Shown: positions 46,176-56,097 of the stretch, piece after piece | Numbering within the stretch: position 1 is the first letter of the stretch | How the letters are laid out: each line of letters opens with the position of its first letter | Source: Pseudoruegeria sp. SK021 | GTDB taxonomy: Bacteria > Pseudomonadota > Alphaproteobacteria > Rhodobacterales > Rhodobacteraceae | Reading direction: 5' to 3' | Length of the DNA: 64,000 nucleotides | Assembly (NCBI RefSeq): GCF_002119405.1 | Contig: NZ_MTBG01000001.1 | Coordinates: forward strand, 464,993 to 528,992 | Translations under genes and position numbers: made by a program | Notes under the pieces: model-generated | Told to the model about the DNA's origin: nothing | Seen by the model: the letters and a program-made list of their open reading frames with translations, nothing else | The model's database searches: none

Positions 46176-47054
46176 TTAGTGCTCTGCCGCGATCGCAGCC
46201 AGATAACGCCCATAGTCATTCTTGCGATAGACCTCTGCGGCGGCCAGCAGGTCATCCCGGCTGATCCATCCATTGTCGAAGGCAATTTCTTCCAAACAGC
46301 CGACCTGCTGACCTTGACGCAAGGTGAGGGTCCGGACGAAATTGCCCGCATCCAACAGACTGCCATGCGTGCCGGTATCGAGCCACGCATAGCCACGCCC
46401 CATGGTTTCCACGCTCAAGGCGCCGTCGTGCAGATACATTTCCAACAGCGTGGTGATTTCAAGCTCACCGCGCGCAGACGGCTGTACCTTTCTGGCCCGC
46501 TCGGGCGCGGTCCCGTCGAGGAAATACAAGCCCGTCACCGCATAGCTGGACGGCGGCACCTCGGGCTTTTCGATGATCTGTTCGGCGCGACCGTCGCTGT
46601 CGAATTTCACAACGCCGTAGCGCTCGGGATCGGCGACGTGATACCCGAATACCGTTCCTCCGGTTGGTTTGGCGCTGGCGTTGGCCAGAATGTCCACCAG
46701 ACCGTGTCCGAAGAAGATATTGTCCCCCAAGACCATCGCGGACGGGGCACCATCCAGAAAATCTTCGGCCAGAATATAGGCCTGCGCCAGCCCGTCAGGC
46801 GATGGCTGCACGATATAGGTGATCGACACGCCCCACTGGCTGCCATCCCCGAGGGTGCTTTGAAACTGGGCCTGATCATGCGGCGTGGTGATCATCGCAA
46901 TCTCGCGAATCCCCGCCAGCATCAGAACCGAGATCGGAAAGTAGATCATCGGCTTGTCATAGATCGGCAGCAGTTGCTTCGAGACACCCTTGGTAATCGG
47001 ATACAGGCGGGTGCCGGAGCCACCCGCCAAAATGATACCTTTACGATCGGTCAT
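46176..47054 (-). CDS. rfbA: Glucose-1-phosphate thymidylyltransferase
   Basis: Activates glucose-1-phosphate with dTTP to dTDP-glucose, step 1 of dTDP-L-rhamnose synthesis. The 292-residue protein has the nucleotidyltransferase motif [16 protein letters not shown], the sugar-binding region [16 protein letters not shown], and the [16 protein letters not shown] block. Start at 47054 overlaps the rfbD stop (ATGA). Confidence 0.96.
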   Translation of the reverse strand: MTDRKGIILAGGSGTRLYPITKGVSKQLLPIYDKPMIYFPISVLMLAGIREIAMITTPHDQAQFQSTLGDGSQWGVSITYIVQPSPDGLAQAYILAEDFLDGAPSAMVLGDNIFFGHGLVDILANASAKPTGGTVFGYHVADPERYGVVKFDSDGRAEQIIEKPEVPPSSYAVTGLYFLDGTAPERARKVQPSARGELEITTLLEMYLHDGALSVETMGRGYAWLDTGTHGSLLDAGNFVRTLTLRQGQQVGCLEEIAFDNGWISRDDLLAAAEVYRKNDYGRYLAAIAAEH

Positions 47055-47914
47055 TGTGTGCTTGCTCCTAGGTCTTTCAGGATGTCGGCAAGGCCGGCCC
47101 GCCAATCCGGGCGTGGGATACCAAAAACCGCTGCCGTCAGGCTGTTGTCGAGGCGAGAGTTTAACGGCCGTTTTGCCGGCGTAGGATAGTCCGTCGACGG
47201 GATGTCGATCACGTCGCAGTTGAGTCCAGATTGGCGGAAGATTTCACGCGCGAAATCAGCCCAGCTGACATCGGGACCACCACTGAAATGATAGGTGCCG
47301 GTCTTGGACGGATCCGCCACCAGTTGCGCCGCAATGCTGAGGCAGGCATCGGCGATATCAGCAGCAGGCGTCGGCCCACCGATTTGATCGGCCACAATCG
47401 TCAGTTGATCGCGGTCGGCACCAAGGCGAAGCATGGTCTTGATGAAGTTGGTGCCATGCGCCGACACGACCCAAGACGTGCGCAGGATGGCATGCGTACC
47501 CCCGGCGGCGCGGACGCCGAATTCGCCCGACAATTTGGTCCGCCCATAGGCGCCAAGCGGCCCCGACATGCTGTCCACGGACCACGGCTGATCGCCGCTG
47601 CCGTCGAACACATAATCGGTCGAAATCTGAACGAATGGCAGGCCGCGCGACGCGGCAGCAGCCGCCAGACGCGCCGGCGTGCTGCCATTGATGATCTCGG
47701 CCAGATCCTGCATCTCTTCGGCCTTGTCCACCGCCGTGAAAGCGACGGCATTGATCACCGCATCGGCATCGGTTTGAAGGATGAAGGCTTCACAGGCGGC
47801 GGGGTCTTCGAAATTCGCCTCATCCAACCCGCGAATTTCAAGCTCAATATCGCCGGCGCGGCGCTGAAGTTCTTGCCCGACTTGGCCAATCTCGCCAAAT
47901 ACCAATATCTTCAT
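47051..47914 (-). CDS. rfbD: dTDP-4-dehydrorhamnose reductase
   Basis: Last step of dTDP-L-rhamnose synthesis, reducing dTDP-4-keto-rhamnose with NAD(P)H. The 287-residue SDR starts [16 protein letters not shown], has the [14 protein letters not shown] motif and the catalytic YGRTKLSGE (Tyr-x3-Lys), plus [18 protein letters not shown]. Start at 47914 overlaps the rfbB stop (ATGA). Confidence 0.95.
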   Translation of the reverse strand: MKILVFGEIGQVGQELQRRAGDIELEIRGLDEANFEDPAACEAFILQTDADAVINAVAFTAVDKAEEMQDLAEIINGSTPARLAAAAASRGLPFVQISTDYVFDGSGDQPWSVDSMSGPLGAYGRTKLSGEFGVRAAGGTHAILRTSWVVSAHGTNFIKTMLRLGADRDQLTIVADQIGGPTPAADIADACLSIAAQLVADPSKTGTYHFSGGPDVSWADFAREIFRQSGLNCDVIDIPSTDYPTPAKRPLNSRLDNSLTAAVFGIPRPDWRAGLADILKDLGASTQ

Positions 47915-48951
47915 GCTGTTTTTCCCAGTCTTTCGCCAACGCCGGCGCGTTCCTGCAGCGCGCGCCACCAGTCCTCGTTGTCGAGGAACCATTGCACGGT
48001 CTTGTCCAACCCCTGCTCCAGCGTAACCGATGGTCGCCAGTTCAATTCGGTCCTGATCCGGGTTGGATCAATGGCATAGCGCAAATCGTGGCCGGGACGG
48101 TCGGTGACAAAGGTGATTTGCTCGGCATAGGGGCTGCTGCCCGGCCGCTTCTCATCCAAAATGCCGCAAATCAGCCGGACCAGGTCAAGGTTCGAGGCTT
48201 CGTTTTCACCGCCAATATTATAGGTCCGCCCGGTGTCGCCCTTGGTCAGGACCGTCAAAAGCGCATCGGCGTGATCTTCGACGAACAGCCAGTCGCGGAC
48301 GTTTTCACCCGTGCCGTACACCGGAATCGGTGCCCCGGCCAAAGCCTTGAGGATCACCACCGGAATCAGCTTTTCAGGAAAGTGGAAAGGTCCGTAATTG
48401 TTGGAACAGTTTGTCAGAACGAAGGGGAACCCATAGGTCTCGCCCCATGCCCGGACCAAATGATCCGATGCCGCTTTACTGGCAGAATAGGGCGAGTTCG
48501 GCGCGTAAGGCGTCTCTTCGGTGAACTGGCCGGTTGCGCCGAGCGAGCCATAAACTTCGTCAGTCGAGATATGGTGAAAGCGGAAATTGGCCGGACGGCC
48601 CTCGGCCACCCAATAGGCCCGGGCTGCGTTCAGCATTTCATAAGTGCCGTTCACATTGGTTTCGATGAAGGCCCCCGGCCCGTCAATCGACCGGTCCACA
48701 TGGCTTTCCGCAGCCAAATGCATCACCGCATCTGGCTTGTGCGCGGCAAAGATCCGCGCCAGCGCTGCGCCATCACGGATATCGGCATGCTCAAAGCTAT
48801 AGAGCGGGCTGTCGGAGACCGACGCCACATTGTCTAGGCACGCGGCATAGGTCAACGCATCTAGATTGACGACCTCATACCCTCGCGAAACGGCAAGACG
48901 CACAACCGCAGAGCCGATAAAGCCGGCTCCACCTGTAACCAGAATTTTCAT
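47911..48951 (-). CDS. rfbB: dTDP-glucose 4,6-dehydratase
   Basis: Converts dTDP-glucose to dTDP-4-keto-6-deoxyglucose. The 346-residue extended SDR has [17 protein letters not shown], the [15 protein letters not shown] stretch, the catalytic triad region [10 protein letters not shown] and [10 protein letters not shown] (Tyr, Lys), and [14 protein letters not shown]. Start at 48951, 4 bp after rfbC. Complete. Confidence 0.97.
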   Translation of the reverse strand: MKILVTGGAGFIGSAVVRLAVSRGYEVVNLDALTYAACLDNVASVSDSPLYSFEHADIRDGAALARIFAAHKPDAVMHLAAESHVDRSIDGPGAFIETNVNGTYEMLNAARAYWVAEGRPANFRFHHISTDEVYGSLGATGQFTEETPYAPNSPYSASKAASDHLVRAWGETYGFPFVLTNCSNNYGPFHFPEKLIPVVILKALAGAPIPVYGTGENVRDWLFVEDHADALLTVLTKGDTGRTYNIGGENEASNLDLVRLICGILDEKRPGSSPYAEQITFVTDRPGHDLRYAIDPTRIRTELNWRPSVTLEQGLDKTVQWFLDNEDWWRALQERAGVGERLGKTA

Positions 48952-48955
48952 GGAT

Positions 48956-49519
48956 TCACTCAACATAGGTAAACGGGCTTTTGAAATCTTTGAACAAGGG
49001 GGCTGCCGCATCTTTGGGCGACAAAATGGCCGTTGTCAGATCGACCCCCCAATCAATGGCCAGGTCCGGATCATCGAACCGAACCGCGCCATCGCATTCC
49101 GGCGCATAATAGTCCGAACACTTGTACAGAAGTTCAGAATTGGGCTCCAACGTTGCGAAACCGTGCAGAAAGCCCTTCGGAATGAACAGTTGTTTGCCAT
49201 TTTCCGCAGAAAGCTCCACCGCGACCCACTGGCCAAAATGCGGCGAACCGGTGCGAACATCCACGGCGACATCGACAACGCGACCGGCACCCACCCGCAC
49301 CAGCTTGTCTTGGGCGTGGGGCGGCGCCTGAAAGTGCAGACCGCGCACGACCCCGACATCGCGCGACAACGAATGGTTGTCCTGCACGAATTCCAAGTCA
49401 ATCCCCAGGCCGGCAAGGACCTTTCGACTATAAACTTCCGAGAAAAAGCCGCGATCATCGCCGAATCGCCGCGGCGTCAGCACCACCACTCCGGGCAAGC
49501 TGGTTGGTTCTATTTGCAC
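48956..49519 (-). CDS. rfbC: dTDP-4-dehydrorhamnose 3,5-epimerase
   Basis: Epimerises the keto-sugar at C3 and C5 in the dTDP-L-rhamnose path. The 187-residue cupin protein has [21 protein letters not shown] with the catalytic His region (RGLHFQ), the [17 protein letters not shown] block, and [26 protein letters not shown]. The GTG at 49519 behind GGGGTG is preferred over a TTG at 49531. First gene of a long minus-strand rfbCBDA and export block. Confidence 0.95.
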   Translation of the reverse strand: MQIEPTSLPGVVVLTPRRFGDDRGFFSEVYSRKVLAGLGIDLEFVQDNHSLSRDVGVVRGLHFQAPPHAQDKLVRVGAGRVVDVAVDVRTGSPHFGQWVAVELSAENGKQLFIPKGFLHGFATLEPNSELLYKCSDYYAPECDGAVRFDDPDLAIDWGVDLTTAILSPKDAAAPLFKDFKSPFTYVE

Positions 49520-49828
49520 GATACACCCCAATTTTTACTCGTCAGCCCGCACCTTCTAAACCGCACGCTATGCTGTGTCACATCGGAAAATCGCCGCAGC
49601 ACTAGCAATGCAGGGGTTCCGCCTGCACATTGCACCTAGCGCCGCCTGACCCGGGGCCCGTTCTTAAGATGCCCGGACACCAAATGACGGCAGTTCAGAG
49701 CCGCCCCGGCAGGATGGTGCCAATCGGCCACATTTTCATCATTCTGAATGCATCCGCGGCAAGAAAGCACTTTACCCAATCACGCGATAATGTCAGGTTC
49801 AGGGTAACGATTTTTATAGGAGCGACCC
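49520..49828. promoter_or_regulatory. Divergent intergenic region before rfbC and the 84-residue protein gene
   Basis: A 309-bp gap that must contain two divergent promoters. It holds a perfect 6-bp inverted repeat (TGCAGG-N7-CCTGCA) at 49609-49627. I see no ops/JUMPstart element and no clear -35/-10 pair. Confidence 0.35.
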
Positions 49829-50083
49829 ATGGTCAAGTTTACTGCTATCGCAAGCGCTGCACTGATTGCACTTTCCTCTGCCAGCTTCGCAGGTTCCATG
49901 GCGCCGACCGCGCCGGAAGCTGTTGTAGTTGCTGCGCCTGTTGACGCGGGCTACGGCATGGGCATGAGCAGCACTGCTCTTTGGACCGCTGCAGCACTGG
50001 TTGTTGCCGGTGCCCTGATCATCAACTCCGGCTCGGATGACGACGATTCGTCCTCGTCTTCCTCCTCGTCGAGCTCGAACTAA
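49829..50083 (+). CDS. Small secreted protein with acidic poly-Ser tail
   Basis: An 84-residue protein with a GGAG ribosome site. A signal peptide (MVKFTAIASAALIALSSASFA) is followed by a short Pro/Val-rich segment and a second hydrophobic stretch (TALWTAAALVVAGALIINSG), then DDDD and ten Ser residues ending in Asn. The serine run is encoded by mixed TCN/AGC codons, so it is not simple slippage. No family recognised; secreted or membrane-associated, and it ends in a strong terminator. Confidence 0.7.
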   Translation: MVKFTAIASAALIALSSASFAGSMAPTAPEAVVVAAPVDAGYGMGMSSTALWTAAALVVAGALIINSGSDDDDSSSSSSSSSSN

Positions 50084-50133
50084 TCACAGCGACACGCCGG
50101 GCACTCAAACGCCCGACGCATCGATCAAGATTT

Positions 50134-50163
50134 AAAGCGGTCGCGCAAGCGGCCGCTTTTTTT
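50134..50163 (+). terminator. Rho-independent terminator after the small secreted protein gene
   Basis: An 11-bp stem (AAAGCGGTCGC / GCGGCCGCTTT, one G-T wobble) with a GCAA loop and a run of eight T. Strong intrinsic terminator, 50 bp after the gene. Confidence 0.85.
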
Positions 50164-50276
50164 CGTGCCGACGCCAAGCAGACCTGCGGCAGAAAAACGG
50201 CCAGAAAACCGAAATTTGCTATTCAATGACCTGCCCTGCATCTCTAATGTGGGCGCGAGATTGAAAAAGGACCGGC

Positions 50277-52580
50277 ATGGCAGACGATCACGACGACGAG
50301 GGGCATTGGTTTTCTTTACCGGGCCTGCTTCCGCCCATTATAGCTGCCGGCCTGTTCGCCGCATTCTGGCGCGCCCTACCTACGGTCGCCGACGGCGGAT
50401 CGATTCGCCACGTGACCCAATGGGTTCCCGGCATGGGCGTCGATCTAAGCTTCGTGATCGACGGTCTCAGCCTGACATTTGCCTTGCTGATTACCGGCAT
50501 CGGCACCTTGGTCATGCTGTATTCCGCGCGCTATATGGCGGGTCATCCGCAACACGACCGCTTTTCCCTTTATCTGACTGCATTTATGCTCTCGATGCTG
50601 GGCGTGGTGCTGGCAGACAACCTGATCGCCCTATTCGTGTTCTGGGAGCTAACGACGATCACCTCGTTCCTGCTGATCGGGTTTTCCCACGCGTCAGGCA
50701 CCTCGCGACGTGCGGCACTTCAGGCATTGCTTGTGACCGGTGCCGGGGGCCTCGCCATGCTGGCTGGGGTCATTGTGATTGGCCAGGTCGCGGGCACTTA
50801 CGAGCTGTCCGAAATCCGCGCAATGGGCGGAGTGCTGCGCGACAGCCCGGCCTATCTGGCCATCTTCGTTCTGATCGTACTGGGCGCATTCACCAAATCC
50901 GCACAGTTGCCGTTCCATTTCTGGCTGCCCAACGCCATGGCTGCGCCGACGCCGGTCAGTGCCTTTCTGCATTCGGCCACTATGGTGAAAGGTGGGGTCT
51001 ACCTGTTGGCGCGGATGCATCCGTCCTTGGCTGGCACCGATGTCTGGCTGTGGACCCTGACGATTTTCGGCGGGGTGACAGCTGTATTCGCCTCGGTCGT
51101 GGCTTTGCGCCAGACCGATTTGAAACAAACCCTCGCCTATACCACGCTGATGGCTTTGGGGACGCTGGTTCTGTTCCTTGCGGCGCCGGGCGGATACGCC
51201 ATTACCGCGGCCGTGACCTTTTTGGTCATCCATTCGCTGTACAAAGCTGCGCTATTTCTGATGATCGGCTGTGTCGATCATCGCACCGGCACCCGTGATG
51301 CGGCATTGCTCGGCGGGCTTTGGCGCAAGATGCCGCTGACCGCTCTGGCAGCGGCGCTGGCCGGGATGTCGATGGCGGGTATCCCGCCGTTTCTGGGCTT
51401 CATCGGCAAAGAGCTGCTGTACAAGGGCGGCCTTGAATCGACCGCCTCGGTGGTGTTCGTAATCCTTGCCACCCTACTGGCCAGCGCGCTGATGTTCGCG
51501 GTCGGTGCCATCGTCGCGCTAAAGCCGTTCTGGGGCCGGGCTGAAAACCTGTCAGAGCGCAATTCAGCCAAGGGCGAAGCCCCATGGCAGATGTTGGTTG
51601 GCCCCTTGCTGCTGGGCGGTCTTGGCCTGTATTTTGGCCTGTTCCCGCATTGGCTGCAGGACAATTCGATCACGCCGACGGTCGCCGCCTTATTGGGCGA
51701 CCCCGCACAGGCCAAAGAGTTGCATCTCTGGGCTGGGGTGAATACCGCGCTCTATCTCAGCGGCGTCACCTTCTTGCTCGGGATCATTCTGTACCTGTGG
51801 CATTTGCGCTTGCGGGCTGGTCTGACACGGATCGACGATGCCAGCTTCAGCTTTGACCGGGGCTGGGATGCGTTCTTGGTTGGCATCACCCGCTGTGCTG
51901 GCTGGCTGACCGACCGGCTTCAAACTGGCGATCTGCGGCAGTACATGCTGGTGGTGTTTGGCACCATTCTGGCCGGGTTGCTGCTGGTGATTGGCCGGAC
52001 AGGGCTGAACGTTCAAATTCCCCCCCTGCCCGACCTGCATATGAAGCAATATTTCGTCGTCATCCTGATGATCGCCGGCACAGGCTTGGCCGTGATGACC
52101 CGGTCCCGCATCGCGGCGATCGGCGGCTTGGGCGTTGTCGGCATCGGCGTTGCCCTGATCTTCATCATCTACAGCGCGCCGGATGTGGCGATCACCCAAC
52201 TGATGGTCGAAACGCTGGTCGTGGTCCTGTTCGGGGTCGCCGCCCTGCGCCTGCCAGTGCTGCCCTCACGAGAACAAGAGGGGGCCCGCTGGGGCCACGC
52301 CGCCTTGGCCATCGCCGTTGGCACCACGGTCAGCTTGATCCTTCTCACCGTCACCAACGGCACGTTGGACCTGCGCCTGACAGATTACTTTGCGGCAGAA
52401 AGCTATCCAACCGCATTTGGACGCAACATCGTCAACGTGATCCTCGTCGACTTCCGCGCCTTTGATACCTTCGGCGAAATATCGGTCGTCGTGGTCGCGG
52501 CGCTGTCGGCGGTGGCCTTGTTGCGCCAAGGTGGCAAGCACGCCAAATCCCAGTCCCGGACCGAGGAGGACCGCACGTGA
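50277..52580 (+). CDS. mnhA: Monovalent cation/H+ antiporter subunit A (MrpA/MnhA)
   Basis: A 767-residue polytopic protein, the largest subunit of the Mrp Na+(K+)/H+ antiporter, related to complex I NuoL. The NuoL-like core has LFVFWELTTITSFLLIGFSH, GAFTKSAQLPFHFWLPNAM and LHSATMVKGGVYLLARMHP; the C-terminal part (from ~residue 600) carries MbhD/MbhE-like helices and the signature YSAPDVAITQLMVETLVVVLFGVAALRLP. Exports cations in exchange for protons, supporting salt or alkali tolerance in a marine cell. First gene of mnhABCDEFG. Confidence 0.95.
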   Translation: MADDHDDEGHWFSLPGLLPPIIAAGLFAAFWRALPTVADGGSIRHVTQWVPGMGVDLSFVIDGLSLTFALLITGIGTLVMLYSARYMAGHPQHDRFSLYLTAFMLSMLGVVLADNLIALFVFWELTTITSFLLIGFSHASGTSRRAALQALLVTGAGGLAMLAGVIVIGQVAGTYELSEIRAMGGVLRDSPAYLAIFVLIVLGAFTKSAQLPFHFWLPNAMAAPTPVSAFLHSATMVKGGVYLLARMHPSLAGTDVWLWTLTIFGGVTAVFASVVALRQTDLKQTLAYTTLMALGTLVLFLAAPGGYAITAAVTFLVIHSLYKAALFLMIGCVDHRTGTRDAALLGGLWRKMPLTALAAALAGMSMAGIPPFLGFIGKELLYKGGLESTASVVFVILATLLASALMFAVGAIVALKPFWGRAENLSERNSAKGEAPWQMLVGPLLLGGLGLYFGLFPHWLQDNSITPTVAALLGDPAQAKELHLWAGVNTALYLSGVTFLLGIILYLWHLRLRAGLTRIDDASFSFDRGWDAFLVGITRCAGWLTDRLQTGDLRQYMLVVFGTILAGLLLVIGRTGLNVQIPPLPDLHMKQYFVVILMIAGTGLAVMTRSRIAAIGGLGVVGIGVALIFIIYSAPDVAITQLMVETLVVVLFGVAALRLPVLPSREQEGARWGHAALAIAVGTTVSLILLTVTNGTLDLRLTDYFAAESYPTAFGRNIVNVILVDFRAFDTFGEISVVVVAALSAVALLRQGGKHAKSQSRTEEDRT

Positions 52581-52996
52581 ACTCCGTCATCCTCAATGCG
52601 GCCACCCGCATTCTTGTCCCCCTGCTGCTGGTGTTTTCGCTGTTCATGACCCTGCGCGGTCATAACGATCCCGGCGGCGGCTTTATCGGCGGGTTGATCG
52701 GCTCTACCGCATTCATCTTCTATGCGATCGCGTTCAGCACCGCGGAAGCGCGCTCTGCCCTGCGAATTGAGCCGGAACAACTGGCGATCATCGGCTTGGG
52801 GCTCGCCCTGCTGGCCGGGCTGGTGTCGATTGTGTTTAACGAGGCCCTATTCACCGGGCAGTGGTTGTTCCTCGGCGCCAGTGAAGGCGAAAAGGGCCTT
52901 CCGATCTCTTCCGTCCTGCTGTTCGACATCGGTGTCTATCTGGTGGTCATGGGCGGGATTCTGGCCTTGGTGTTTGCCCTGGAAGAAGAGGTCTGA
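52577..52996 (+). CDS. mnhB: Monovalent cation/H+ antiporter subunit B (MrpB)
   Basis: A 139-residue membrane subunit, GTG start in a GTGA overlap with mnhA. The family block LVPLLLVFSLFMTLRGHNDPGGGFIGGLIGSTAF is clear, with four helices. Second in the operon. Confidence 0.94.
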   Translation: MNSVILNAATRILVPLLLVFSLFMTLRGHNDPGGGFIGGLIGSTAFIFYAIAFSTAEARSALRIEPEQLAIIGLGLALLAGLVSIVFNEALFTGQWLFLGASEGEKGLPISSVLLFDIGVYLVVMGGILALVFALEEEV

Positions 52997-52999
52997 TCG

Positions 53000-53404
53000 A
53001 TGGAGTTATTGCTATCCGCCAGCGTCGGCATCCTTGTGGCCGCAGCCATCTATCTGATGCTGTCCCGCAGTCTGTTGCGCTTTTTGTTCGGTCTGACCCT
53101 GATTTCGAACGCTGCCAACCTGTTGATCTTTGCCTCTGGCCGTCTGACGGCCGGGGCACCACCGCTGATTCCCGAAGGGGCTTATGCCCCGGTTGGTGAT
53201 GTCGCCAACGCCCTTCCACAGGCCTTGGTGCTGACCGCCATCGTGATTGGCTTTGGCCTGTTTGCGTTCTCGCTTGTGTTGGCGATACGGGCCTATTCCG
53301 AACTGGGGACACTGGAGACCTCCAACATGCGCCTTGCCGAACCCCGGCCAGACCTTCGACCGGACCCGTCGACCGCGACCTCAAATGAGACGTCCGCCGG
53401 ATGA
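53000..53404 (+). CDS. mnhC: Monovalent cation/H+ antiporter subunit C (MrpC)
   Basis: A 134-residue subunit related to NuoK. Three helices, with LFGLTLISNAANLLIFASG and the conserved DVANALPQALVLTAIVIGFGLFAFSL block. Overlaps mnhD by 4 nt (ATGA). The C-terminal ~25 residues are a hydrophilic tail. Confidence 0.94.
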   Translation: MELLLSASVGILVAAAIYLMLSRSLLRFLFGLTLISNAANLLIFASGRLTAGAPPLIPEGAYAPVGDVANALPQALVLTAIVIGFGLFAFSLVLAIRAYSELGTLETSNMRLAEPRPDLRPDPSTATSNETSAG

Positions 53405-54897
53405 GTTGGCTTCTGACCTTTCCGTTGATCCTGCCCTTCGCCACTGCCGTCTTGGCCTATCTCGCGCGGAAGAGCAGTGCTGGCCGCTGGATTTCCGTCG
53501 CCGGATCGCTTTTGGCCTTGGTCGCCGCACTGGCACTGTTTGTAACCGTATCGGATGAAGGCGTCGTATCGGCCCAAATGGGTGGCTGGGACGCGCCTTA
53601 TGGCATCACTCTGGTTGCCGACATGCTGTCCGCCGTCATGGTCTTGCTCACCACCATCACCGGGTTGTCGGTGGCAATCTACGCCATGGGCGAAATTAAC
53701 CCGGCACAGGAAAAGCTGGGCTATCATAGCATTTTCCAGATCCTGCTGGGCGGGATTACCGGCGCGTTTCTGACCGGTGACCTGTTCAACCTCTATGTCT
53801 GGTTCGAGGTGATGCTGATTGCGTCCTTCGGACTGCTGATCATGGGCGGAAAGCCGACCCAGATCGACGGTGCGGTCAAATATGTGACCCTGAACCTGAT
53901 CGCGACCGTGATGTTCCTGTCCGGCATCGGCTTGCTTTACGGCGTCACCGGCACGTTGAACATGGCCGACCTGCACGATGCGGTTCTGGCCTCGGATCGG
54001 CCCGGACTGATCGTCATCCTGTCGATGTTTTTCCTGATCGCGTTTGGCATGAAGGCCGCGGTGTTCCCGCTGTTTTCATGGCTGCCGGCCTCGTATCACA
54101 CCCCGACATTCGCCGCCTCGGCGATCTTCTCGGCGTTGTTGACCAAAGTCGGCGTCTATTCCTTGCTGCGGACCTTCACCCTGATCTTCACGCTAGATCC
54201 GGGCTTCACCAACGCAGTTTTGCTTTGGGTCGCGGTCCTGACCATGGTTGTCGGGGTGATCGGCGCGCTGGCACAGACCGAGATCCGGCGCATTCTGTCG
54301 TTCCAGATCGTCAGTTCCATCGGCTTTTTGATCCTCGGCTTGGCGATCCATAGCCCGTTGGCCATCACCGGCGCGGTGTTCTACCTGATTCACAACGTCA
54401 TTGTAAAAGCCAACCTGTTCTTGGTGTCCGGCGTGATCGCCCGGGTGACCGGCGGAACCGACCTGCGCCTGATCGGCGGGATGTATCGCACCGCCCCGCT
54501 GCTGAGCGTGCTGTTCTTGATCCCGGCCTTTGCGCTGTCCGGCTTTCCGCCCTTGTCCGGCTTTTGGCCCAAGGTCCTTCTGGTCAAGGCAAGTCTCGAC
54601 CAAGGGATGTGGGTGGTTGCCGCTGTGGCCCTGATCGTCAGTTTGCTGACCATCCTGTCGCTGATGACCCTTTGGTCCGAAGCGTTCTGGAAGCCGCACC
54701 CTGAGGCGCGCGAGCCGTCGCTGGCAACCTTGGGTTCGGATCGTCTGGCACTGGTCCTGCCGATCGCTGCGCTTGGCCTTCTGACCCTTTTGATCGGGGT
54801 GTTTCCACAGCCGATCCTTGAGATATCCGAGCAGGTCGCGGCGCAGCTGCTATCACCGGATCTGTATCTGACCGCGGTTCGGGGAGTGCTGCCATGA
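53401..54897 (+). CDS. mnhD: Monovalent cation/H+ antiporter subunit D (MrpD)
   Basis: A 498-residue NuoM/N-like subunit with about 14 helices. Conserved parts: NLYVWFEVMLIASFGLLIMGG with the essential Glu, FGMKAAVFPLFSWLPASYHTP with the conserved Lys, and IFSALLTKVGVYSLLRTF. Overlaps mnhC and mnhE by 4 nt. Works in the Mrp complex as a proton-conducting module. Confidence 0.95.
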   Translation: MSWLLTFPLILPFATAVLAYLARKSSAGRWISVAGSLLALVAALALFVTVSDEGVVSAQMGGWDAPYGITLVADMLSAVMVLLTTITGLSVAIYAMGEINPAQEKLGYHSIFQILLGGITGAFLTGDLFNLYVWFEVMLIASFGLLIMGGKPTQIDGAVKYVTLNLIATVMFLSGIGLLYGVTGTLNMADLHDAVLASDRPGLIVILSMFFLIAFGMKAAVFPLFSWLPASYHTPTFAASAIFSALLTKVGVYSLLRTFTLIFTLDPGFTNAVLLWVAVLTMVVGVIGALAQTEIRRILSFQIVSSIGFLILGLAIHSPLAITGAVFYLIHNVIVKANLFLVSGVIARVTGGTDLRLIGGMYRTAPLLSVLFLIPAFALSGFPPLSGFWPKVLLVKASLDQGMWVVAAVALIVSLLTILSLMTLWSEAFWKPHPEAREPSLATLGSDRLALVLPIAALGLLTLLIGVFPQPILEISEQVAAQLLSPDLYLTAVRGVLP

Positions 54898-55373
54898 CCC
54901 TATTCGCGATCAATATCCTGCTGGCCGGGGTTTGGGCGGCCCTGTCGGCCACCTTTACCTTCAACGCGCTGATCTCTGGCTTTCTGATCGGCTATGGCGC
55001 CTTGTGGCTGGCCGCGCCGCTGTTTGGCGAAAGCCGGATCTATTTCGTTCGGGTCGTACGGATCGTCCAGCTGATTTTGTTCTTTTCCTATGATCTGATG
55101 ATGTCCAGTCTGCGGGTGGCGTACAGTGTCCTGACACCGCGCGATCTGTCCAAGCCGCAGATTCTGGAAATGCCGCTTGATGCGCAGTCGGATCTTGAGA
55201 TTTTGCTGGTTACCAACTTGATTTCGTTGACCCCCGGAACGCTGAGCCTTGATGTGTCGGAAGATCGCAAGACCCTGTATGTCCACGCGATGTTCGCTCA
55301 AGACCCCGATCAGGTCATCCGCGATCTGAAATCCGGAATGGAACATATGGTCTTAAGGGTGTTTGAATCATGA
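54894..55373 (+). CDS. mnhE: Monovalent cation/H+ antiporter subunit E (MrpE)
   Basis: A 159-residue subunit with N-terminal helices (LFAINILLAGVWAALSATFTF) and a cytoplasmic domain carrying LEILLVTNLISLTPGTLSLDVSEDRKTLYVHAMF, the MrpE signature. Overlaps the next gene by 4 nt. Confidence 0.94.
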   Translation: MTLFAINILLAGVWAALSATFTFNALISGFLIGYGALWLAAPLFGESRIYFVRVVRIVQLILFFSYDLMMSSLRVAYSVLTPRDLSKPQILEMPLDAQSDLEILLVTNLISLTPGTLSLDVSEDRKTLYVHAMFAQDPDQVIRDLKSGMEHMVLRVFES

Positions 55374-55735
55374 CAGCAGACGGTTTTCTTTCACTGGCCA
55401 TCAACCTGTCGTTCGCGATGGTCATGGTGGCCGTTTTGTTCGGTTTCATCCGGCTTGTGATTGGCCCGTCACTGGCTGATCGGGTCGTGGCACTGGATAT
55501 GATGACGGTCTCGATCGTTGTGTTCTGTGCCCTCTATGCAATTGAAAGCGGCTCGCCGGTCTTTTTGGATGTGGCGATTGCCTTGGCGTTGGTTGGGTTT
55601 CTGGCAACCGTTTCGCTGGCCCGTTATGCCGAGCGCGGATTGAAACGGCATCACAGTGGCCCCGACCCGTTTCTGTCCTCAAATGATACGCCCGAAGAAC
55701 CCGCCGCAAGCTCAGAGTCAAAGGATCGCACATGA
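55370..55735 (+). CDS. mnhF: Monovalent cation/H+ antiporter subunit F (MrpF)
   Basis: A 121-residue subunit, three helices, with RLVIGPSLADRVVALDMMTV as the family marker. A ~30-residue hydrophilic Pro/Ser/Glu-rich tail follows the usual domain, somewhat longer than typical. ATGA overlap with mnhG. Confidence 0.93.
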   Translation: MTADGFLSLAINLSFAMVMVAVLFGFIRLVIGPSLADRVVALDMMTVSIVVFCALYAIESGSPVFLDVAIALALVGFLATVSLARYAERGLKRHHSGPDPFLSSNDTPEEPAASSESKDRT

Positions 55736-56037
55736 CCGATATTCTGATTGGCATTCTGGCGCTGGCAGGCGGCGCGTTCACGTTGATTGCAGGCTTGGGT
55801 GTCTTCAAGCTGCACGACCTTTTGAACCGGATGCACGCCTCGACCAAAGCCGGAACCTTGGGCAGTATTTTGACCTTGGCCGCCGCAGCCGTGTTCTTCC
55901 ACGATGGCGGCGTCACCGCACGTGCCGTGTCGATCGCCCTGTTTCTATTGCTGACCGCCCCCATCGCCGCGCACATGATCGGACGCGCCGCAGTGCGAAT
56001 TCGTGCCCATAAGCACGCGCTAAAAACGCGCTCCTGA
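55732..56037 (+). CDS. mnhG: Monovalent cation/H+ antiporter subunit G (MrpG)
   Basis: A 101-residue subunit with three helices. GAFTLIAGLGVFKLHDLLNRMHASTKAGTLG is the conserved MnhG block. Last gene of the complete seven-subunit operon; convergent with the P450 gene 60 bp on. I could not find a proper intrinsic terminator in that gap, only a T-run at about 56047. Confidence 0.94.
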   Translation: MTDILIGILALAGGAFTLIAGLGVFKLHDLLNRMHASTKAGTLGSILTLAAAAVFFHDGGVTARAVSIALFLLLTAPIAAHMIGRAAVRIRAHKHALKTRS

Positions 56038-56097
56038 CGCTCCGGGCTTTTTTCGACAAGCCTGTGGCCTTTGCCAACAGAGACCTTCTCTCCAGCG

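Noticed and set aside
46173..47189. 338-residue open frame antisense to rfbA/rfbD
   Set aside because: Covers conserved enzymes; a third-position GC shadow.
56038..56097. Terminator between mnhG and the P450 gene
   Set aside because: There is a T-run near 56047, but no convincing stem next to it.
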